Origin: Candidatus Sulfotelmatobacter sp.
Lineage (GTDB): Bacteria; Acidobacteriota; Terriglobia; Terriglobales; Acidobacteriaceae
NCBI GenBank assembly: GCA_030037575.1
Contig: JASHRB010000086.1
Coordinates: forward strand, 1-5,036
Length of the DNA: 5,036 nt
Direction of reading: 5' to 3'
A program made the translations under genes and the position numbers. Every line of letters begins with the position of its first letter. Positions within the stretch are counted from its first letter, which is position 1. This document shows, one piece after another, positions 1 through 5,036 of the stretch. The notes under the pieces were generated by a model. It was not told where the DNA came from and did no database searches. It was given only the letters and a program-made list of their open reading frames with translations.

Positions 1-2463
1 GTTGTACGTGGTCAGCTCGGGCTGGGAATGCAATAAACTATTGACGCCGAGACCCACGTTTGTGGCGGCGCCCAGACTGCCATCCGTTGGTTTCACGATA
101 CCGCTCGGAAAGGGATTCGCAAGCGAATTTCCTGGAATCAGATAGTTTCCGGTGGGATCCAGCGTGGCTGCTAGCCAGGTTGTCTCGGCCAGATACGAGT
201 CGTCGTTGAACTGATTGATCTCCGCCATGTGCACGCTGGGTCCATAGGAGATTCCGAAGCCGCCGCGCACTACGGCATTTTTCAAGAATTGGTAGGTCAG
301 AAGGAGACGGGGAGCGAAGTCGCGCCGGTTAGTAAGAAAGGGGCTGCGGTGGGCGCTGTTGGAGAAAATTTCGCCGCCGGTCAGGTTAACCCCGTTTAGC
401 TTGTACGCAAGCGTGGGATCGAAATACTCCATGCGGTTGTAGCGCTCGGTCGCTCCCAGGAACAGATCCCACCGCAAACCGGCATTAATCGTCAGCTTGT
501 CGGTGGCGTGCCAGCCGTCCTGAATAAATAGTGCGTCATAACGATTGCCATTGGCGCCGAAGATATCGGTCGTCCAGCTAGGCTGCCCCTGGTCTAGCGA
601 GCCGACACCAAGCAGGAAGGAGGCAAAGGTGTCGCCGTCGGCGGCAGGAACGCTCGAACTGGTGGCATCGGGAGCAAACTGGTAAGCGCCCGCCGGGTCC
701 AGAGTCTGGCCAACATTCATATAAAACATCTGAAAGTCCCATCCCAGGCTAAGTTGGTGCCGCCCCTTCACGGTGTTGAGTGTGGTGCTGAAGTCGTAGT
801 TGGTGGTGGCGAATTTGAAAAAGGAGAAGGTGGGGCTGCCCAGGGATGCGGGGGCGTCATTTCCATTTCCGGTGAGGTATATGTATGGAATGGATGGGTA
901 GGTCGAAGAGGCTTGCAACGAGGCTGGGAAGCCGAGCGTGGTCTGGTTGAAGCCGGCCTGGGCTTGCGGCCCATCGTTTTCGTAATGTCGAGTCGCGTTG
1001 CCCCGCAACTGGAGCACGGTGTTCGCCGAGATAGTCCGGTCATAGCCCAACATCAAGTTGCCGTCATGGTTGAAATTCAGGCTGGAGGGGTAGAACAGAT
1101 TGTTGAAATAGTTCGGGGTGCTATCGTGTTCACGCGCCACAGAAACCCGACCAAAGAGATGTTGGTTCGATTTCAGGTTGTCGTCCAGACGCACATCGAA
1201 TCTTTCGACGGCTTCAGGACTGGAGCCGGAAGCGAAAAAGTTGAGCGGGTGGTAGGTGCCGCTGGTGGGAAAGTTGGGCGCCGGCCAGTACTGAAGATAG
1301 TTTGCGGCAATTGGGTTAATCATTGCCTTTGGGATCTTATTTCCTGCAAACGGCTGTGGGCAGATGGTGGCGGGAGCGATGCAAGGAGTCGGGCCGGCAG
1401 CCCAGGTAGAGGGGTCGGGATTGTAAATGGTAAGTCCAGGATCCCCGGAAAAATCGCCGAGCTTTTCCGCCGCCGTGGGCACCGTGAGTGTGGTTGTGGC
1501 TATGCTGGCCTGTTGTGTGCCCTCGTAGTCCCCGAAGAAGAAAATCTTGCCCTTCTTGATGGGGCCGCCGAGGGAGCCACCCCACTGGTAACGATGGAAA
1601 TCCGGAACAGGCTGGCCGGCAGCTCTGTCAAAATAATCGTTGGAGACTATGGCATCGGGCCGCGCAAAACCGAAAACGTCGCCATGGAAGTTATTGGTGC
1701 CGCTTTTGCTGACGAGACTGATGACTCCGGCTGCACCGGTCTGAACGCTCGCGGGAGTGACATTGGTCTCCATTTCGAACTCCTCCACAGAATCCAGCGG
1801 GGGTTCCATCGCTGGAATTACGACGCCCTGGTTGTTTTCTCCGATGGTCAGCGGGCTGCCGTCCAGCATGTAGTAGACCGTACCTTGCGGTGCTCCATTG
1901 ATGGTGAAGTTCGAAACTTCATCACGTTGCGAATCAAGGGACGTGGGGTTGCCATCTTGGGGGGTGACGCCCGGAACCAGCTGGACTAGCCCAAATATAT
2001 CGCGGGTCAGTAAGGGGGTCCGATCGATAACCGCGGAGGAAATGAGTTGTCCGGTGGTGCTGCTGGTGGTGGCTACGATGTCGGGGGCAGCCGAAACGGT
2101 CACGTTCTGGCTCACGACGCCCAGCTCCAGCGAAACGTTTACCCGCTGCTCCGCGTCCACGGCTATGGTGATCTTGTTCTGGACGGCCGTCTTGAAACCT
2201 GTTTGCGCGACCTTGAGCTGGTAGGTGCCGGGAATCAGGCTAAGAAATGAATACAATCCGCCGGCCGAGGTCCGTCCCGACACGGCAACGCCGGTATCGA
2301 TGTTGGTGAGCGTCACCGTAGCCCCCGGGACGGCCGCCCGGGAGCTATCCGTCACCAAGCCGCTCAAGGAGCCTCGTCCGGCCACTTGCGCCGCGAGATT
2401 CGCTGCCAAACCCAGCGCCACGAGAACTCTCACTCGAAAGCTCAGCCAGCTCAGTAGTTTCAT
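1..2463 (-). CDS. Oar-like TonB-dependent outer-membrane receptor with carboxypeptidase-regulatory-like domain (C-terminus missing, cut by window edge)
   Basis: My reverse-strand translation is open for 821 codons from ATG 2463 to the window edge. Residues 1-25 look like a signal peptide (MKLLSWLSFRVR, then a hydrophobic stretch VLVALGLAANLAA), with cleavage probably near A25-Q26. Residues about 30-113 form a carboxypeptidase-regulatory-like beta-sandwich (GSLSGLVTDSS, PGATVTLTN, GLYSFLSLIPGTYQL). Residues about 120-260 are plug-like, with TPLLTRDIFGLVQLVPGV, YYMLDGSP (197-204) and GVISLVSKSGTNNFHG (246-261). The rest is aromatic, Asn/Gly-rich barrel sequence with motifs usual in acidobacterial members (WGGSLGGPIKKGKIFFFGDYEG, DNLKSNQHLFGR). 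Family members are commonly around 1,000-1,200 residues, so a few hundred residues are probably missing. I see no clear TonB box and no FecA-type signalling domain. ATG 2463 is preferred for its Shine-Dalgarno sequence; an in-frame ATG at 2511 would add 16 polar residues before the signal peptide. The role is probably TonB-driven uptake across the outer membrane, perhaps of glycan fragments given the hydrolase nearby. The substrate is not determinable. Confidence 0.93.
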   Translation of the reverse strand, partial: MKLLSWLSFRVRVLVALGLAANLAAQVAGRGSLSGLVTDSSRAAVPGATVTLTNIDTGVAVSGRTSAGGLYSFLSLIPGTYQLKVAQTGFKTAVQNKITIAVDAEQRVNVSLELGVVSQNVTVSAAPDIVATTSSTTGQLISSAVIDRTPLLTRDIFGLVQLVPGVTPQDGNPTSLDSQRDEVSNFTINGAPQGTVYYMLDGSPLTIGENNQGVVIPAMEPPLDSVEEFEMETNVTPASVQTGAAGVISLVSKSGTNNFHGDVFGFARPDAIVSNDYFDRAAGQPVPDFHRYQWGGSLGGPIKKGKIFFFGDYEGTQQASIATTTLTVPTAAEKLGDFSGDPGLTIYNPDPSTWAAGPTPCIAPATICPQPFAGNKIPKAMINPIAANYLQYWPAPNFPTSGTYHPLNFFASGSSPEAVERFDVRLDDNLKSNQHLFGRVSVAREHDSTPNYFNNLFYPSSLNFNHDGNLMLGYDRTISANTVLQLRGNATRHYENDGPQAQAGFNQTTLGFPASLQASSTYPSIPYIYLTGNGNDAPASLGSPTFSFFKFATTNYDFSTTLNTVKGRHQLSLGWDFQMFYMNVGQTLDPAGAYQFAPDATSSSVPAADGDTFASFLLGVGSLDQGQPSWTTDIFGANGNRYDALFIQDGWHATDKLTINAGLRWDLFLGATERYNRMEYFDPTLAYKLNGVNLTGGEIFSNSAHRSPFLTNRRDFAPRLLLTYQFLKNAVVRGGFGISYGPSVHMAEINQFNDDSYLAETTWLAATLDPTGNYLIPGNSLANPFPSGIVKPTDGSLGAATNVGLGVNSLLHSQPELTTYN

Positions 2464-2471
2464 CGCTGCCG

Positions 2472-2476
2472 CCTTT
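2472..2476 (-). promoter_or_regulatory. Ribosome binding site of the TonB-dependent receptor
   Basis: On the minus strand AAAGG lies 8 nt before ATG 2463. This spacing favours that start over the in-frame ATG at 2511, which has only a G-run upstream and would put a polar extension in front of the signal peptide. Confidence 0.6.
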
Positions 2477-2675
2477 AATTCACTGCCGCTTTGTTTCCCT
2501 CCCCTTGTCATGCCAAACCCCGCGCCACGCCTCGGGGATGCGGGCCGCATAAATACTAAAAGGAATCAAAGGAAAGAAAAATACCGGGCATCGGAGCCGA
2601 GGGTAACCCCGATTGTCTTGGAGAAGAGGAGCACATCCGCAACAGGGTTGTGAAGTAGCTAACCGTTTCGCAAGC

Positions 2676-2691
2676 GACTGTATCCCGATAC
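2676..2691 (+). promoter_or_regulatory. Imperfect dyad, copy 1 of a motif shared with 4133-4152
   Basis: The sequence GACTGTATCCCGATAC has a GTATC-CC-GATAC core. It is identical over 16 bases to the minus-strand reading of the perfect palindrome at 4137-4152; here the right half ends in GACC rather than AGTC, so the outer arm is degenerate. It lies about 90 bp upstream of the start site predicted from the extended -10 at 2751, and about 213 bp upstream of the receptor start, a plausible place for an activator or shared operator. The exact 16-base match is seen directly; its role as a protein-binding site is inference. Confidence 0.45.
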
Positions 2692-2750
2692 GACCTGCGA
2701 ACAACATTTCCCTTTTCAGCGAAATAGCGCTAACCGGCTTGTTAAAAATG

Positions 2751-2759
2751 TGCTAACAT
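2751..2759 (+). promoter_or_regulatory. Candidate extended -10 promoter of the membrane regulator
   Basis: TGC followed by TAACAT (2754-2759) fits an extended -10 element (TGn plus 4 of 6 matches to TATAAT). The hexamer 17 bp upstream, TAACCG at 2731-2736, is a poor -35. Transcription would start near 2766, giving a leader of about 15 nt before ATG 2781 with no clear Shine-Dalgarno sequence. A weak -35 would suit an activated promoter. Confidence 0.3.
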
Positions 2760-2780
2760 CGCGGCCGGTATTGTCGCCCG

Positions 2781-4031
2781 ATGTCAGAGGACACCCCAGG
2801 CTCCGCCACTGTCGAGTTGGTTGGAGAAAGCAAAGAAAAAGCTCACTCCACCTCTGACGTCGAGGCGGACGCGATTCGCGTCGAGCTCGGCCACATCTTC
2901 GAAAGCCCTCAATTTCACGGCAGCAAGCGTTGTCAAGATTTCCTTGAATACGTTGTCGAACAAACGCTCGCTGGCCTGCCCCACGGCCTGAAGGAACGCA
3001 CGATTGGTATCGCCGTCTTTGGCCGGACGAATACTTATGACACCAATGAAGACGGAATCGTGCGAATGAAGGCCAGTGAGGTTCGAAAGAGGCTGGCGCT
3101 TTATCACGCGGAAGGGGGGAAAAATGCGGCCGTGTATATCGAATTGCCGGTCGGCAGTTATGTTCCGACCTTTTGCAAACGCCCGGCCCATGAGCGGGAA
3201 ACAAGCGCGGCTCTTTCTACGGAGAGCTTCATTTCTAGCGAAGATGTGGCTGCGGAATTAAAAAGTCAGGGGACGCTTCGGACAAAAAGACGTTGGCGAA
3301 TATGGGCGACGATTTTCGCTTCCTTGAGCATGGTGGCCCTCTGCACTGCGTTCTGGTTCGAGTTTCGCTCTTCGCCTACCGTGCTCGATCAATTTTGGGC
3401 GCCGCTGCTGCAAAGCCCATCTCCAGTCGTTTTGGCGGCGGCCTACGGGCAAGTTTACATGCCCACCCGGCCGCAAGCCGTAAAGGATTTCACTCTATTG
3501 ACCGATCAATACGTCGGGGGAGGAGATCTCGTGGCGGCTTCCTGGATTTCCGCGCTCCTCAGCCGCAGAGGGCATCCTTTCACCGTAAAGATCGGGAATG
3601 CCGTTTCTTTTGACGACTTGCACAACGCTCCGGCCATTTTAATCGGATATTCAAGCAATCAGTGGCAAGAGATGACGAAAGATTTCCGCTTCTTCATTGA
3701 TGATGAGAACGGAGTCATCACGGACAACGGGAAGCCCACCGAGTGGTATCCACACAATGTCAGCCCGGATTTCCATAGCGATGACGATTACGCAATCATT
3801 TCGCGTGCGTTCTATCCCGAGACCAATGAAATGATGATGCTGGTGAGTGGTTGCGAGCAATACGGAACCCAGGCAGCCGCGGAATTGATCACCAATCCCG
3901 GTCTGCTGGCTAGAGTTCTGCAGGCCGCACCCAAGGGCTGGCAGAAAAAGAATCTTCAGTTTGTGATCCATGTCCGGGTGATTGCTAATTCTCCCGCATC
4001 CCCGGAGGTCGTCGCCTCTTACTACTGGTGA
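2781..4031 (+). CDS. Single-pass membrane protein with N-terminal regulator-like domain and extracytoplasmic domain of unknown function (Acidobacteria-type)
   Basis: The protein has 416 residues. Residues about 27-132 match, from memory, the N-terminal domain of many acidobacterial regulator or TPR proteins sometimes labelled adenylate-cyclase-like: FLEYVVEQTLAG, LKERTIGIAVFGR, YDTNEDGIVRMKASEVRKRL and a terminal beta-hairpin-like IELPVGSYVPTF. The last part resembles the recognition helix plus wing of OmpR/CadC-type winged helices, so DNA binding is inferred, not shown. A basic stretch (RTKRRWR, 167-173) precedes one transmembrane helix at about 174-193, which predicts a cytoplasmic N-terminus. 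Residues 195-416 would be extracytoplasmic, with conserved-looking segments AAAYGQVYMP, GGGDLVAASWISALLSRRGH, NAPAILIGYSSNQW, DYAIISRAFYPET, GCEQYGTQAAAELIT and KNLQFVIHVRVI. I know of no function for this part; it could sense a ligand or a partner protein. The layout recalls ToxR/CadC one-component regulators. An in-frame TAA at 2754 and no earlier start codon fix ATG 2781, although no Shine-Dalgarno sequence is visible. Divergence from the receptor suggests it regulates its neighbours. Confidence 0.85.
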   Translation: MSEDTPGSATVELVGESKEKAHSTSDVEADAIRVELGHIFESPQFHGSKRCQDFLEYVVEQTLAGLPHGLKERTIGIAVFGRTNTYDTNEDGIVRMKASEVRKRLALYHAEGGKNAAVYIELPVGSYVPTFCKRPAHERETSAALSTESFISSEDVAAELKSQGTLRTKRRWRIWATIFASLSMVALCTAFWFEFRSSPTVLDQFWAPLLQSPSPVVLAAAYGQVYMPTRPQAVKDFTLLTDQYVGGGDLVAASWISALLSRRGHPFTVKIGNAVSFDDLHNAPAILIGYSSNQWQEMTKDFRFFIDDENGVITDNGKPTEWYPHNVSPDFHSDDDYAIISRAFYPETNEMMMLVSGCEQYGTQAAAELITNPGLLARVLQAAPKGWQKKNLQFVIHVRVIANSPASPEVVASYYW

Positions 4032-4055
4032 CCATTTGTCTGTGGATCGGTGTGG

Positions 4056-4078
4056 GGTTCGAGTTCGAGCCTTTTTTT
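4056..4078 (+). terminator. Rho-independent terminator after the membrane regulator
   Basis: GGTTCG (4056-4061) pairs with CGAGCC (4066-4071), including one T-G wobble, around the loop AGTT, and is followed directly by seven T (4072-4078). It begins 24 nt after the TGA at 4029-4031. The stem is short at 6 bp, but the T-tract and position fit an intrinsic terminator. It would separate the regulator transcript from the hydrolase gene. Confidence 0.6.
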
Positions 4079-4132
4079 GAATCCTCTCGATCGCCGTCCG
4101 ACAAGACATTCAGCAGACGTCGGTTATCTTTC

Positions 4133-4152
4133 GACTGTATCGGGATACAGTC
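4133..4152. promoter_or_regulatory. Perfect 20-bp palindrome, candidate operator (copy 2 of the shared motif)
   Basis: GACTGTATC (4133-4141) and GATACAGTC (4144-4152) are exact reverse complements separated by GG. Sixteen bases recur exactly in the divergent promoter region at 2676-2691 on the opposite strand. Neither side is followed by a T-run, so an intrinsic terminator is unlikely. A 9-2-9 dyad of about two helical turns is typical of a site for a dimeric DNA-binding protein. It lies 343 bp upstream of the hydrolase start and 55 bp after the terminator T-tract. Confidence 0.5.
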
Positions 4153-4304
4153 CCCCACAGCAACCGTTTGGCACTTCACTCCCGGTTCATGGCATGTTTC
4201 ACTACCACAAAATGTCGTCGGGTGAACCACGTGCCGCACTTGCTCATTCGCTACAAGCAGGAACACATCAAAATCTCACCTCTCCAGCGGAGGGGAGAGC
4301 CGGG

Positions 4305-4418
4305 ATGCCTACCGATCCCAATAAGATCGTGGTCGGAGTGGGGATGCTCGAACCCGGCGAGGATTTAATCGCAGGACTCCGTCTTCGAAATGTCCTGGCG
4401 AAGGCGGCAATCAGTTGA
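4305..4418 (+). CDS. Possible small ORF, 37 residues, unrecognised
   Basis: ATG 4305 follows a strong purine-rich Shine-Dalgarno-like sequence, AGGGGAGAG (4291-4299), at a spacing of 5 nt. The reading continues for 37 codons to TGA 4416-4418, 77 nt before the hydrolase start. The peptide starts MPTDPNKIVVGVGMLEPGED and ends LRLRNVLAKAAIS; it has no signal peptide or membrane segment and matches nothing I know. The Shine-Dalgarno sequence could be masked by pairing CTCTCC (4280-4285) with GGAGAG (4294-4299). Third-position GC (22 of 37 codons) is not distinctive. It may be a small gene, a leader peptide or chance. Confidence 0.2.
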   Translation: MPTDPNKIVVGVGMLEPGEDLIAGLRLRNVLAKAAIS

Positions 4419-4427
4419 ATGTTCTTC

Positions 4428-4436
4428 TGTTACAGT
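4428..4436 (+). promoter_or_regulatory. Candidate extended -10 promoter for the GH26-like gene
   Basis: TGT followed by TACAGT (4431-4436) fits an extended -10 with 4 of 6 matches to TATAAT. No good -35 is present at 16-18 bp; TTGAAT at 4415-4420 is too close. The start would be near 4443, immediately before the stem-loop at 4448-4468. Weak evidence. Confidence 0.22.
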
Positions 4437-4445
4437 GTGCCATTC

Positions 4446-4476
4446 AATTTCGCGACAGAGTCGCGAAAGCGAAATT
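4446..4476 (+). promoter_or_regulatory. Stem-loop with two alternative pairings just upstream of the GH26-like gene
   Basis: TTTCGCGAC (4448-4456) and GTCGCGAAA (4460-4468) are perfect reverse complements around the loop AGA. AATTTCGC (4446-4453) can pair instead with GCGAAATT (4469-4476), and the two pairings exclude each other because both use the same left arm. The element ends 6 nt before the Shine-Dalgarno sequence at 4483. It could be an operator dyad or a 5' leader hairpin affecting ribosome access or mRNA stability. There is no T-run, so it is not a canonical terminator. Confidence 0.4.
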
Positions 4477-4482
4477 CGCCGC

Positions 4483-4487
4483 AGGAG
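4483..4487 (+). promoter_or_regulatory. Ribosome binding site of the GH26-like gene
   Basis: AGGAG lies 8 nt before ATG 4496, the start that opens the signal-peptide frame. The overlapping ATG at 4492 is only 4 nt away and opens a frame without protein-like sequence. Confidence 0.7.
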
Positions 4488-4495
4488 CCGTATGC

Positions 4496-5036
4496 ATGAG
4501 AAAAATTCTCTGCCAAGCCGCTTGGCTGGCTGTAGCGATTTTTCTACCTTACGCATTGCTTTGCGGCCTCGCACAGGCGGGTTCCGGGCAAACATCAGGC
4601 CAGTCGGGGTCCAGCGGATCGTCCATTCTCGAGCCCGCATCCGGTGCGTTGCTTGGACAATACTACGGCGCGGGGAGCGTGGCCCAGACGGCGGCGAAGC
4701 TTGGCCGGATACCCCCCATTCACTTGACGTACTACGGGTGGGACGCCGATTGGACCGGCACCGTCACTCAGGCGGACTTGGCGGCCGGACGCATCCCGCT
4801 GGTCAATTGGGAGCCCCACAACATCGACTTCGCCAAGATCATCGACGGAAGCCTGGATTCGACGATCACGGCGCGGGCGAACGGCTCCAAAGCGCTGGGC
4901 AAGAAATTTTTCCTCGACTTTGCCGCCGAGATGAATGGTGACGAGGCGTGGAGCGGCAACAACGCCCCCCTATACGTTTCCGCGTATCGACACATTCACG
5001 AACTCTTCGTCGCTGCCGGTGCGAGCAACGTGGTTT
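4496..5036 (+). CDS. Secreted glycoside hydrolase family 26-like protein (beta-mannanase type), N-terminal 180 residues
   Basis: The frame from ATG 4496 is open to the window edge. Residues 1-28 form a Sec signal peptide (MRK, a hydrophobic core, LAQA with cleavage after A28). C23 is preceded by A-L-L, which does not fit a lipobox. A Gly/Ser linker (29-43) leads to a domain that reads like the start of a GH26 (beta/alpha)8 barrel: GALLGQYYG (50-58), YYGWDADW (79-86), GRIPLVNWEPHN (98-109), IIDGSLD (115-121), then FFLDFAAEMNG (138-148) with E145 at the place of the family's acid/base glutamate. GH26 enzymes mostly cleave beta-1,4-mannans; other specificities such as lichenan and xylan exist. 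Family members usually carry Arg and His in this motif (RxxHE); here D141 and A144 replace them, so activity or specificity may differ. The nucleophile lies outside the window. The product is likely periplasmic or secreted, supplying oligosaccharides to a transporter such as the neighbouring receptor (inference). Confidence 0.8.
   Translation, partial: MRKILCQAAWLAVAIFLPYALLCGLAQAGSGQTSGQSGSSGSSILEPASGALLGQYYGAGSVAQTAAKLGRIPPIHLTYYGWDADWTGTVTQADLAAGRIPLVNWEPHNIDFAKIIDGSLDSTITARANGSKALGKKFFLDFAAEMNGDEAWSGNNAPLYVSAYRHIHELFVAAGASNVV

Larger units (their letters stand above)
2464..2780. other. Divergent intergenic region between receptor and membrane regulator
   Basis: This 317-bp stretch has no convincing gene; the short ORFs crossing it lack ribosome binding sites and recognisable protein character. 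It must hold the promoters of two divergent genes. On the plus strand there is a candidate extended -10 at 2751-2759. On the minus strand an A/T-rich stretch at about 2550-2583 is the likeliest promoter zone for the receptor, but I see no good -35/-10 pair there. A 16-bp copy of the palindrome found downstream of the regulator lies at 2676-2691. GCTAACCG occurs at 2658-2665 and 2729-2736, and GCTAAC again at 2752-2757 overlapping the candidate -10. These may be short operator-like repeats or chance. Confidence 0.6.
4032..4495. other. Intergenic region upstream of the GH26-like gene
   Basis: This 464-bp stretch has no gene I can identify with confidence. In order it holds the regulator's terminator (4056-4078), a perfect 20-bp palindrome (4133-4152), a possible small ORF with its own Shine-Dalgarno sequence (4305-4418), a candidate extended -10 (4428-4436), a perfect 9-bp stem-loop (4448-4468) and the hydrolase ribosome binding site (4483-4487). 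Its size is generous for a plain promoter and suits multi-site regulation or a small gene. A longer ORF across 4050-4418 begins inside the terminator hairpin and has no protein-like character in its first two-thirds. Confidence 0.6.

Noticed and set aside
754..1989. A 411-codon plus-strand ORF opposite the receptor gene
   Set aside because: It is antisense to a clearly recognisable receptor with a full set of family motifs. Its own translation is Gly/Arg/Val-rich without domain character, as expected of a frame kept open by the codon bias of the real gene.
2225..2653. A 142-codon plus-strand ORF over the receptor start and intergenic region
   Set aside because: It overlaps the signal peptide and first domain of the receptor on the other strand, has no good ribosome binding site and is Pro/Arg/Thr-rich low-complexity sequence.
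2784..3204. Minus-strand ORFs opposite the regulator's N-terminal domain
   Set aside because: They are shadows of a gene with recognisable domain structure and have no supporting start signals.
4133..4152. The perfect palindrome as a transcription terminator
   Set aside because: Neither strand has a T-run after it, and a better terminator with seven T lies just upstream at 4056-4078.
3651..4266. Minus-strand ORFs across the regulator's 3' end and the intergenic region
   Set aside because: They run antisense through conserved regulator motifs and through the terminator; no protein-like features.
4050..4304. The upstream part of the longer plus-strand ORF ending at 4418
   Set aside because: It would start inside the intrinsic terminator stem of the preceding gene, lacks a Shine-Dalgarno sequence and reads through the palindrome; only the part from ATG 4305 has a plausible ribosome binding site.
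4496..4564. Lipoprotein signal at C23 of the hydrolase
   Set aside because: The residues before the cysteine are A-L-L; a lipobox needs a small residue at -1. The AQA site at 26-28 fits ordinary signal peptidase cleavage.
4390..4941. A 183-codon plus-strand ORF overlapping the hydrolase in another frame
   Set aside because: The hydrolase frame from 4496 has a signal peptide, a ribosome binding site and GH26 motifs; this frame is Arg-rich and has none of these.
1..5036. CRISPR array, tRNA or rRNA genes, insertion sequence
   Set aside because: I found no regularly spaced direct repeats, no cloverleaf-like sequence, no rRNA-like stretches and no transposase-like protein in the window.

Overview
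This window looks like chromosomal DNA from a member of the Acidobacteriota, probably a soil-type Terriglobia lineage. The reasons are a long Oar-like TonB-dependent receptor with an N-terminal carboxypeptidase-regulatory-like domain, a protein type greatly expanded in that phylum, and beside it a membrane-anchored regulator-like protein of a kind I recall mainly from acidobacterial genomes. GC content is moderate. The lineage is inferred from protein style, not from a marker gene.

Layout. Positions 1-2463 (minus strand) hold the first 821 residues of the outer-membrane receptor; its C-terminus lies beyond the left edge. A 317-bp divergent intergenic region (2464-2780) separates it from a plus-strand gene (2781-4031) encoding a 416-residue single-pass membrane protein: a cytoplasmic N-terminal domain with a likely DNA-binding character, one transmembrane helix, and a C-terminal extracytoplasmic domain of unknown function. 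A plausible intrinsic terminator (4056-4078) follows it. The next 464 bp (4032-4495) carry no convincing gene, but contain a perfect 20-bp palindrome, a possible 37-residue small ORF and a perfect stem-loop close to the next ribosome binding site. At 4496 a secreted protein resembling glycoside hydrolase family 26 (beta-mannanase type) begins and runs off the right edge after 180 residues.

How the parts may work together (inference). A secreted polysaccharide hydrolase, an outer-membrane TonB-dependent channel and a membrane-spanning one-component regulator form a set that could sense, degrade and import a hemicellulose such as mannan, a rough analogue of a Bacteroidetes polysaccharide-utilisation locus without a visible SusD. 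The strongest non-coding support is a shared sequence: 16 bases in the divergent promoter region (2676-2691) recur exactly, on the opposite strand, within the palindrome at 4133-4152 upstream of the hydrolase. Both intergenic regions may therefore be bound by the same factor.

The receptor and the hydrolase are both truncated by the window edges, so catalytic and C-terminal features outside the window cannot be judged.
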